DNA from: Conexibacter sp.
GTDB taxonomy: Bacteria > Actinomycetota > Thermoleophilia > Solirubrobacterales > Solirubrobacteraceae
Direction: 5' to 3'
Assembly (NCBI GenBank): GCA_025964295.1
Contig: JAOPZD010000635.1
Span: forward strand, 1-5,104
DNA: 5,104 nucleotides
Positions 1 to 4,841 of this stretch are shown one piece after another. Position 1 is the stretch's first letter; the number at the start of each line of letters is the position of its first letter. The translations under genes were made by a program, and so were the position numbers. The notes under the pieces are model-generated. The model saw nothing but the letters and a program-made list of their open reading frames with translations. It ran no database searches and was not told the DNA's origin.

Positions 1-518
1 CGGTGGCCGTCCATGAAGCGCGCGTGCCAGACGCCGGCCAGCGCCTGCATCGACTGGCCGTAGTGGACCGCGGCGGCCCCCGAGCCGTTGTAGTGCTGGG
101 CGGCCAGCTGCCAGCTGCCGAAGGTCCTGTGGAGCTGCGCCAGGTACCAGGCGCCGACGCTGAGGTTGTGCGACGGCACCCAGCAGCCGCCGCGGCGGTC
201 GGCCTCGTTCTGCAGCCATTCCGAGGTCAGCTGCATGGGGCCCACGCCCTGGCAGCCGTGCGTCGCGCGCAGCTTGACGTAGCGGCGGTAGCTGTCGCGC
301 GTGACGACGCCGCCGAGCTGCTGGCCGGCGCGCACGGGATCGTGGCCGTAGACGTTGCGGCCGCCGCCGGTCTCGAGCTGCTGCACCGCGCACAGCACCG
401 ACAGCGGGACGTTGTTCTTCGCCGCGGCCGCCGCGGTGGCCTCGGGATCTACGATCCCGTGGGCGCGCATGATCGCCAGCGACGGCGCCGGCGCCTTCCT
501 CTTGGTGACCGTGGGCAT
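1..518 (-). CDS. SLT / goose-lysozyme-like peptidoglycan transglycosylase (3' end outside window)
   Basis: ATG 518-516 with AAGGGAG 8 nt upstream; the frame stays open for 172 codons to the left edge. After a short basic head (MPTVTKRK) the lysozyme fold is clear. VLCAVQQLETGGGRNVYGHD (41-60) carries E49 as catalytic acid, followed by a GGG/N-x-Y-G-H-D loop often seen in actinobacterial phage lysins. GVGPMQLT (91-98) is the substrate-loop motif equivalent to GLMQ in SLT enzymes. QHYNGSG (141-147) equals the AYNxG motif. SHNLSVGAWYLAQL (116-129) is the usual helix preceding it. It should cleave the MurNAc-GlcNAc glycan strand, either at lysis or at entry. No signal peptide or TM helix is visible in this part; extra C-terminal domains may lie off-window. 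Cysteines 43, 89 and 112 are present. Paired with the M15 peptidase, it provides the complementary wall-cutting activity. Confidence 0.88.
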   Translation of the reverse strand, partial: MPTVTKRKAPAPSLAIMRAHGIVDPEATAAAAAKNNVPLSVLCAVQQLETGGGRNVYGHDPVRAGQQLGGVVTRDSYRRYVKLRATHGCQGVGPMQLTSEWLQNEADRRGGCWVPSHNLSVGAWYLAQLHRTFGSWQLAAQHYNGSGAAAVHYGQSMQALAGVWHARFMDGH

Positions 519-543
519 GGGTGGTGCTCCCTTCGGGGTTGGG
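519..543 (-). promoter_or_regulatory. 25-nt spacer with strong Shine-Dalgarno for the lysin gene
   Basis: Between the fibre gene's TAA and the transglycosylase ATG. AAGGGAG (533-527) lies 8 nt before ATG 518-516, the best-placed ribosome site in the window, so the lysin can be translated independently of the upstream gene. No terminator hairpin or clear promoter is visible, so it probably shares the upstream transcript. Confidence 0.65.
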
Positions 544-1407
544 TTAGAGAACGCCGGCGGGCGGGTTGGCGCCGCCGCGGTGCAGCGAGACCGACATGTC
601 GTCATTGCCGTCGACGAGAAAGGGGGGGCCGCCGACCGCGACGCCGCCCCAGGACCAGGTGTGCGTGCCGGCGGCCAGGTCGACGTAGCCGAGCGCCGTG
701 GGGAACGTCCGGTGCGCGTTGGCCTCGTTGAAGTAGAAGCGCGCCCGGCAGACCTCGATGCCGTCGATATAGACGGCGTTAGCGACCAGGCCGAGCGAGT
801 TGGAATAGCCCGACATCGAGCACTTGACGAAGTAGCGGCCGGGGTAGAACTGCGTCCACGTGCCGGCGGTCGGGCCCGGCGCCGGCGGCGCGCCCACCGT
901 CAGGATCCGGTTGGCGTGGCTGGCGTAGACGAAGTGGCTCTTGCGGTCGCGGTCGATCAGCGCGTACTGGTTGCCCTGGTGGTCGAGCACACGCGCCACG
1001 TAGTAGGGGCCGCCACCGTCGCCGATGTCGCCGTTGTTGATTACCTCGATGATCCCGCGCTGCCCGCCGTTGGCGTCGGTGGCTTCCAGCCGCGCCCGGG
1101 CCGTGCTGTAGCCGGGCTGCAGGCGGGCGCGCACGATCGCGCCGCTCGAACCGGCGTAGCCGGCCTCGTCGGTCGGGTTGGAGTAGCCGAAGACCTCGGC
1201 GACGGTGGCCAGCTGGGCGTCGAGCCAGCTGACCTTGCGATCAACGGGTGAGTCGTAGGTCAGCGGGCTGGCGTCGAGGTCCAGGCCCTGGGCGTGGATG
1301 TGGCCGGTGAAGTCGTAGGTGACGCGGCCCTGGGCGTCGATGCGCTGGCCGGCGTCGGGGGCGAAGTAGTCGCCGCCGCCGCCGCCGGGGAGCGCGTCGG
1401 CGGCCAT
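544..1407 (-). CDS. Fibre/spike-like protein with C-terminal jelly-roll-type domain
   Basis: The 287-aa product starts at ATG 1407-1405, sharing one base with the preceding TGA, with GAGG (1418-1415) 7 nt upstream. It ends at TAA 546-544. After a short head with five Gly (8-12) comes DYFAPDAGQRIDAQGRVTYDFTG, a polar turn-rich style common near the attachment end of phage fibres. WLDAQLATVAEVFGY (61-75) could be a short helix. A middle beta region (about 88-170) follows. The last 110 residues (GTWTQFYPGRYFVKCSMSG, VYIDGIEVCRARFYFN, FPTALGYVDLAAGTHTWSW, DDMSVSLHRG) resemble the C1q/TNF-like jelly-rolls at the tips of many phage fibres: strand, SxSG, YIDG turn, AAGTHTW strand. Role inferred: receptor binding, probably trimeric. 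No catalytic residues or TM helix. C196 and C220 are the only cysteines. The family is not named with certainty. Confidence 0.78.
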   Translation of the reverse strand: MAADALPGGGGGDYFAPDAGQRIDAQGRVTYDFTGHIHAQGLDLDASPLTYDSPVDRKVSWLDAQLATVAEVFGYSNPTDEAGYAGSSGAIVRARLQPGYSTARARLEATDANGGQRGIIEVINNGDIGDGGGPYYVARVLDHQGNQYALIDRDRKSHFVYASHANRILTVGAPPAPGPTAGTWTQFYPGRYFVKCSMSGYSNSLGLVANAVYIDGIEVCRARFYFNEANAHRTFPTALGYVDLAAGTHTWSWGGVAVGGPPFLVDGNDDMSVSLHRGGANPPAGVL

Positions 1408-1718
1408 CAGTCGGCCTCAATCTGGACGAACTGCGGCGCGTCGGGCGCGGCTGACCAGACCCGGAACGCGTCTCCGGGAAGCGAGCGCATCAGCGTGCCT
1501 GGCGGGACCAGCCGCGGCGTGCCATCCCACTGCGGCGCGCCGCCGGTGCCGATCCCGCGTTCGTAGTAGATCGACCCGGCGATGCCGGCCTCGGCGCCGG
1601 CCGTGCCCTTGGTCGGGGTGCGGATCGTCAGCACGAAGCTCTGAGCGCCCGGGCACAGCAGGATCGCGGCCTTGGCCTTGGTCGTCGGCGTCAGCTGCAG
1701 CGGCAGGACGTAGCTCAT
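1407..1718 (-). CDS. Small hypothetical beta-type protein (103 aa)
   Basis: ATG 1718-1716 overlaps the previous stop (ATGA), with GAGG (1732-1729) 10 nt upstream; the stop TGA 1409-1407 shares one base with the next ATG. No family recognised. The sequence has alternating hydrophobic strands with Gly/Pro/Thr turns (SYVLPLQLTPT, AAILLCPGAQSFVLTIRTP, GSIYYERGIGTGG, PRLVPPGTLMRSLPG, FRVWSA, QFVQIEAD) and no helix, TM segment or signal. This looks like one compact beta-sandwich, as in small phage adaptor, vertex, decoration or tail-tip proteins. SIYY..GIG..., PPGTLM, LP and FRV occur in the same order as in the 149-aa protein (3704-4153), suggesting a shared fold. The coupled position directly before the fibre-like gene suggests it may partner with or attach that protein, which is an inference only. 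Confidence 0.78.
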   Translation of the reverse strand: MSYVLPLQLTPTTKAKAAILLCPGAQSFVLTIRTPTKGTAGAEAGIAGSIYYERGIGTGGAPQWDGTPRLVPPGTLMRSLPGDAFRVWSAAPDAPQFVQIEAD

Positions 1719-1987
1719 GACGCCAGGGCCTCGGCGGGTAGCCAGTCCTCGGCGCGGCGGAGGTCCAACATCGTGCCGATCGGCCGTCCCTCGTGGTCAT
1801 AGATCAGCCGCCGCGGCGCCGTCAGGACCTTCCGCGTCTTGCGCTGCTCTCGCGCCAGGTAGGCGATCAGCAGCGTGTTGGCCAGGCCGAAGGCGCCGGC
1901 CATGCCGGCGCCCATCGCGGTATCGCCGGCGGCCGCGAGGATCGTGCCGGCGCCGGCGACCGCCGCGGCGATCGGGAGCCCGATCAT
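1715..1987 (-). CDS. Small two-TM membrane protein (90 aa), holin candidate or virion membrane protein
   Basis: Start ATG 1987-1985 overlaps the glycosidase stop (ATGA); the frame is open to 2299, but that stretch is antisense-like Arg-rich shadow. Two Ala/Gly-rich hydrophobic segments (about 3-20 and 26-44) are separated by the short loop AGDTAMGAG. A strongly basic stretch follows (REQRKTRK, 46-53), then a soluble tail with RLIYDHEGRPIGTMLDLRR (60-78) and an acidic end. By the positive-inside rule the C-terminal tail should face the cytoplasm, giving an N-in/C-in hairpin. Size, two helices and charged tail fit a class II holin, and a transglycosylase lies two genes downstream. However, the 35-residue tail with a probable beta-hairpin is longer than many holins carry, and the gene is not directly next to the lysin. 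A small virion membrane protein is an equal alternative. Confidence 0.78.
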   Translation of the reverse strand: MIGLPIAAAVAGAGTILAAAGDTAMGAGMAGAFGLANTLLIAYLAREQRKTRKVLTAPRRLIYDHEGRPIGTMLDLRRAEDWLPAEALAS

Positions 1988-3015
1988 CGTGCGATCACCG
2001 CCCGCTGGGCCGCGATCCACTGCTGCAGGGTGGTCGCCGCGGGCTTGGCCGCGCCGCCGGCGTCGGCCAGGCCCCATTCCTTGCCGGCGCCGTAGTCGCG
2101 GCTGACGAACCAATAGACGCCGGCGACGTAGCGATAGAGCCGGTGCGCGTCGTCTAGGACGCGCGTCACCGCGGCCTGCTGGGCGGCCAGCGCCGGCGCG
2201 TCGGTGGTCAGCGCGATCGTGCCGTATTCGGTGACGTACCAGGGCACGTCGATGCCCTGGCGCAGCGCGTCGCGGCGCAGGACGTCCAGCGTCATCCATC
2301 CCGCGGCAGCTCCGGGCGCGGTCGATGAGTTGTTGAGCGCGCCATAGGGGTGGCAGGCCGCCGCGTCGATGCGCAGCGACGGAACGGCCTGCAGCGCCAG
2401 CGCCAGCCAGCCGCCGCCTAGCGGTACCTGCGACCAGGCGGCGCCGAGCGGCTGGACGTCGCCGGCAACGTAGAACAGCAGCTGCGCCGCGGCGCCGAGA
2501 CCGGCGGCCGCCGCGGCGTCCTTGGTGGCCTTGTAGATCGCGGCGTAGCGCGCCGGGTTGCAGTCGGTCGCGGGGTTGCCCTTCAGGTCGGGCTCGTTGA
2601 TGACCTCAAACAGCGTCACCTGCGGGTAGGCCGCGCGGACGGCCTTGATGATCGCCACGGCGTTGGCGGCGTAGGTCGCAGGGTCGATCGCGGACAGCGG
2701 CGTCGCGTCGGGGCTGTTGATGAGCACGAGCGGCGTGAGGCCCTGCGCGATCGACGCGTCAATCGTCGCCATCGCGGCCGCCACACCGCCGTCGTAGGCC
2801 ACCTCCCGGCGCTCGCGCTTGACGCCCAGCGCCACGAACTGCGCGCCCGAGGCCGCGCCCCAGCCGCTGATGTTGTTGCAGCCGACGACCAGGTCGCCCA
2901 CGCCGGTGCGTGACCATCCCGGCGTCCGCGCGAACAGGCCCCAGCCGCGGCGCGCCGGCCGCGCACGGACGGTCCAGCCGCGGCGCGCAGGTCGGGATCG
3001 GACGGCCCATTTCAT
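1984..3015 (-). CDS. Clan GH-A (GH5/GH39-like) TIM-barrel glycoside hydrolase with N-terminal basic repeat
   Basis: The 343-aa product starts at ATG 3015-3013, overlapping the LamG stop (ATGA), with GGAGG 10 nt upstream. The frame remains open upstream through the LamG gene, but that part is an Arg-rich shadow. Residues 1-34 are an Arg/Trp-rich tandem repeat; the barrel starts near residue 39. The clan GH-A set is visible: VINEPD (138-143) with E141 as likely acid/base after beta-4, H222 in CHPYG, WYVTEYG (259-265) with E263 as likely nucleophile after beta-7, and YWF (301-303) at beta-8. The retaining mechanism follows from family knowledge; the substrate cannot be read and could be capsule, teichoic-acid-linked sugar or another surface glycan. 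No secretion signal. Between a lectin-like gene and small membrane and beta-type genes, a virion-borne depolymerase is the best inference. The exact GH family is uncertain. Confidence 0.88.
   Translation of the reverse strand: MKWAVRSRPARRGWTVRARPARRGWGLFARTPGWSRTGVGDLVVGCNNISGWGAASGAQFVALGVKRERREVAYDGGVAAAMATIDASIAQGLTPLVLINSPDATPLSAIDPATYAANAVAIIKAVRAAYPQVTLFEVINEPDLKGNPATDCNPARYAAIYKATKDAAAAAGLGAAAQLLFYVAGDVQPLGAAWSQVPLGGGWLALALQAVPSLRIDAAACHPYGALNNSSTAPGAAAGWMTLDVLRRDALRQGIDVPWYVTEYGTIALTTDAPALAAQQAAVTRVLDDAHRLYRYVAGVYWFVSRDYGAGKEWGLADAGGAAKPAATTLQQWIAAQRAVIAR
1993..1999 (-). promoter_or_regulatory. Unusual ribosome site (GGTGATC) for the two-TM gene
   Basis: GGTGATC on the minus strand, 5 nt before ATG 1987-1985. 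It matches the 3' half of the extended Shine-Dalgarno (GGAGGTGATC) rather than the usual GGAGG core. With the ATGA overlap it supports this start. Confidence 0.45.
2917..3009 (-). repeat. 33-nt tandem repeat encoding an 11-residue Trp/Arg motif
   Basis: Within the 5' end of the glycosidase gene, two 33-nt units (3009-2977 and 2976-2944) encode WAVRSRPARRG and WTVRARPARRG. A third, degenerate 27-nt unit (2943-2917) encodes WGLFARTPG. Tryptophans therefore fall at residues 3, 14, 25 and 34. On the plus strand the identical 15-mer ccagccgcggcgcgc is seen at 2941-2955 and 2974-2988. The repeat is in frame and sits before the catalytic barrel. Confidence 0.85.
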
Positions 3016-3707
3016 GCGAGGTACGCCTCCACCTGCTGGCGCTCGGCGGCCGTCAGCGCACGGTTGTAGACGATGATCTCGGCGAGGTCGCCGGCCAGGA
3101 AGCTGTCTGCCGCGGCGAGGCCGGCGCCGAAGTAGAGCGCCGGGAACGACGTCGCTGAGAGCACGTCTCCGTTGGCGAGGGTGCTGTCCACCCGGATTTC
3201 TGAGGTCCCGCCGTTGGTCAGCGTCGCCGCGATCAGGTGAAACGCGCCGTCCTTTTTGCCAACGGCCTTCCACGCGAAATTGGTGTTCGACATCAGCCGG
3301 AACGCGCCGCCGGTCCATCCGTAGATCCAGACGCCGCCGGCCGCGCCGGACACCAGGCCCTCGTCGGCGGACGCGCCGCGGGTCGGGCGCGCGACGACGA
3401 AGATCGTGCAGGGCTGCGCGAGCGCCGCGCCCGGCGTGACCACGAGCACGTCGTTTGCGCCATCGAACCGCACGACCGATTTGGCGTTCTGAGCGCCGAC
3501 GCGCAGCAGCGGGCGGGCGCCGGCGGCGCCGATCGCGTGCCGGTCGTTGCCCGACAGATCGTTCCACTGCGCAACCTCGGCGCCGTCGCTGACGCCGACG
3601 ATCTGGCTCGCGTCCCACCATCCCCAGAGGCCATCGAGGTCGGGCGGCGTGAACGCCGGCGCGGTGCTGGCCAGCGCCGCCGCCGGGAACGCGCGCAGAT
3701 CGGTCAC
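3012..3707 (-). CDS. LamG/concanavalin A-like lectin-domain protein
   Basis: The 231-aa product begins at GTG 3707-3705, coupled to the previous gene by a GTGA overlap and preceded by a G-run (3719-3715) at 7-nt spacing. After about 25 flexible residues the sequence matches the common pattern of bacterial and phage LamG/laminin-G-like sandwiches: GLWGWWDASQ (26-35), VAQWNDLSGN (45-54), VVRFDG (78-83), a CTIFVVARPT strand (100-109), and the closing GDLAEIIVYNRALTAAER (206-223). That ending is typical of the last strand and helix of the fold. Such domains usually bind carbohydrate or mediate protein contacts; no catalytic residues are expected. The next gene, a glycosidase overlapping by 4 nt, makes glycan binding on the host surface or virion the best guess. 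No signal peptide or TM helix. Domain call strong; ligand unknown. Confidence 0.85.
   Translation of the reverse strand: MTDLRAFPAAALASTAPAFTPPDLDGLWGWWDASQIVGVSDGAEVAQWNDLSGNDRHAIGAAGARPLLRVGAQNAKSVVRFDGANDVLVVTPGAALAQPCTIFVVARPTRGASADEGLVSGAAGGVWIYGWTGGAFRLMSNTNFAWKAVGKKDGAFHLIAATLTNGGTSEIRVDSTLANGDVLSATSFPALYFGAGLAAADSFLAGDLAEIIVYNRALTAAERQQVEAYLA
3026..3030 (-). promoter_or_regulatory. Ribosome binding site deciding the glycosidase start
   Basis: GGAGG on the minus strand, 10 nt before ATG 3015-3013. It lies inside the last codons of the LamG gene. It supports the coupled ATGA start and argues against any start further upstream in the long open frame. Confidence 0.7.
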
Positions 3708-4153
3708 AGCGACGCCCCCAGGAACGCGCGTTCGAGGGTCTCATAGCGCCACAGGAACACGACCGCGTCGCCGGCGGCGAGGTCGGTAGCCGACGCGCCC
3801 ACCTGGAAGTCCTGGGCGCGGACGGGGAGCACCATCAGCGACTTGGGCGGCTGCGCGATCGCGCGCTGCCCGGGCTGCGGGCTGGCGCCGCCGATGCCCC
3901 AATAGATCGTCAGGGCGTTGGGGTTGAGCACCGCCAGCGAGCGCGAGTGGTGCCCGGCCTGGTCGGTGTCGATCGGCTGGGCGGCCGTCAGCACCATCGG
4001 CTGGCAGAGGATCGGGTCGCAGCTCTCGCGGTGCTGCAGGTGGGCGGCGAATGCGCCGTGGGCGTCGCCGATCTTCTGCAGCGCCGGCACGAGCGCCGTG
4101 AGGTCGGCGCCGGGGTGCTTGGGGTCAGGGTCCTTGCGTGCGTGAACGGCCAT
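3704..4153 (-). CDS. Hypothetical phage structural-type protein (149 aa, predicted beta-rich C-terminal half)
   Basis: ATG at 4153 has AAGGG upstream; the stop at 3706-3704 overlaps the next gene's GTG. Not a family I can name. The N-terminus is polar and basic with several Pro, followed by a probable helix (about 17-41). Next comes a compact His/Cys cluster, H38-x2-H41-x3-C45-x4-C50, which could form a disulfide or bind metal. From about residue 70 the sequence alternates hydrophobic and polar residues with Gly/Pro turns (LAVLNPNALTIYWGIGG, PPKSLMVLPV, FQVG, AVVFLW), typical of small beta-sandwich modules in phage adaptor, decoration or receptor-binding proteins. The TIYW...PPKSLM...LP...FQV order resembles SIYY...PPGTLM...LP...FRV in the 103-aa protein downstream. 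No TM segment or signal peptide is visible. A virion role is inferred from pattern and position. Confidence 0.75.
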   Translation of the reverse strand: MAVHARKDPDPKHPGADLTALVPALQKIGDAHGAFAAHLQHRESCDPILCQPMVLTAAQPIDTDQAGHHSRSLAVLNPNALTIYWGIGGASPQPGQRAIAQPPKSLMVLPVRAQDFQVGASATDLAAGDAVVFLWRYETLERAFLGASL

Positions 4154-4178
4154 TTTCAGTAAGTCCCTTTTCTGACAA
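4154..4178 (-). promoter_or_regulatory. 25-nt intergenic spacer with a weak Shine-Dalgarno
   Basis: One of only two non-overlapping junctions in the window, and visibly richer in A+T than its surroundings. On the minus strand it contains AAGGG (4169-4165), 11 nt before the ATG of the 149-aa gene, a usable but not ideal ribosome site. A 4-bp TCAG/CTGA pairing exists but is too weak for a terminator. I see no convincing -10/-35 pair, although an AT-rich gap in such compact DNA is the likeliest place for an internal regulatory signal. Confidence 0.4.
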
Positions 4179-4841
4179 TTAGGTGGTGGTTTGGCCGGCG
4201 CCGAGCACGCGCGAGCCGCCGAAGAACACGAGGCCGGCGCCGCCGAAGACCAGCGCGGCGTAGAGCGTCCAGCGCAGGAGGTCCTTGCCGATCGCGTCGG
4301 TGGCCATCGAGACGAGCCGGTCGGCGACGGGCTGGGCGACCTGCTCGGCGCCCCAGCCGGCCGCGGCGCCGAGGTCAGACGCGGCGCCGGTCAGTCCGTC
4401 GCTCAGCCGTTGGTTGGCGTCCTTGCCGGTCTTGGTGCCCTGGTCGCCGATCCAGTTGAGCGCGTCGAGCGGTGCCTTGGCGACGCCGCCGAGCGTCGAC
4501 AGGAACGACTTGGTTTCGGTGCCGGGCTTGATCTGCACGTGGTTGATCTCCGCGGCGCCGGGAAACGGGCGGTAGAGGCCGACGCTGGCCAGCTGCGCGT
4601 CGGTCAGCTGGCCGGCGCTGGCGCGCAGCGCGCCGCCGACGCCGATGTCGGCCGCCTGGCCCTTGGTGTGCGGGTCGTTGGCCGAGCCGCCGACCTCGAT
4701 GCTGTGGCCCGGCGTGCGGACGCCGCTGATGCCGTGGATGACGACGCCCAGGCGCTTGCCGAGCGCGTCGAGGCGCGCGGCGATCTCCTTCGTGGCGCCG
4801 GCGGCGAAGTCGGTGCCGGGATCGGCGACGAAGCCGCTCAC
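4179..4841 (-). CDS. M15-family (VanX/VanY-like) zinc peptidase with C-terminal membrane anchor
   Basis: The 220-aa product starts at GTG 4841-4839, overlapping the upstream stop by 4 nt; the frame is open further upstream, but that part is Arg-rich shadow sequence. Residues about 14-107 carry the M15 D,D-/L,D-peptidase signature: SGVRTPGH (39-46), then H58 and D65 in DPHTKGQAAD with the family's H-x6-D spacing, and E98-x-x-H101 in AEINHVQI. H58, D65 and H101 match the zinc ligands and E98 the catalytic base of VanX, so the enzyme looks intact. It should cleave stem-peptide bonds in peptidoglycan; the exact bond cannot be read. Residues 110-185 are an amphipathic, Ala/Gly-rich linker. A TM helix (about 188-207) follows, then GGSRVLG and a short polar tail. 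No N-terminal signal peptide is visible, so it may insert tail-first or act in a virion membrane. The SD is weak, consistent with coupling. Confidence 0.85.
   Translation of the reverse strand: MSGFVADPGTDFAAGATKEIAARLDALGKRLGVVIHGISGVRTPGHSIEVGGSANDPHTKGQAADIGVGGALRASAGQLTDAQLASVGLYRPFPGAAEINHVQIKPGTETKSFLSTLGGVAKAPLDALNWIGDQGTKTGKDANQRLSDGLTGAASDLGAAAGWGAEQVAQPVADRLVSMATDAIGKDLLRWTLYAALVFGGAGLVFFGGSRVLGAGQTTT
4199..4221. repeat. 23-nt direct repeat, copy 1 (encodes GGSRVLG)
   Basis: Identical base for base to 4903-4925 (begins cgccgagcacgcgcg on the plus strand). It encodes the GGSRVLG motif just after the TM helix of the M15 peptidase. Similarity continues more loosely through the TM-coding part on the right. 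Confidence 0.85.

Noticed and set aside
3..731. Plus-strand open frame over the transglycosylase
   Set aside because: Arg-rich terminal part and no motif, while the opposite strand carries a complete lysozyme catalytic set.
355..1251. Long plus-strand open frame antisense to the fibre gene
   Set aside because: It mirrors the fibre gene, has a low-complexity Val/Ala/Arg/Gly composition with no domain, and has no convincing ribosome site; typical shadow in high-GC DNA.
1370..1390. Run of CCG repeats at the start of the fibre gene as a phase-variation tract
   Set aside because: A trinucleotide repeat changes only the number of Gly residues in a flexible linker and would not shift frame.
1988..2299. 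Longer N-terminus for the two-TM protein
   Set aside because: It would overlap the glycosidase C-terminus with Arg-rich shadow sequence; the ATG at 1987 begins directly before a clean TM helix.
3016..3744. N-terminal extension of the glycosidase frame across the LamG gene
   Set aside because: Arg-rich shadow sequence; the LamG frame has real domain motifs, and GGAGG plus the ATGA overlap place the glycosidase start at 3015.
4154..4178. Possible terminator in the AT-rich gap
   Set aside because: Only a 4-bp TCAG/CTGA pairing with a 12-nt loop and no proper stem plus U-tract in the minus direction.
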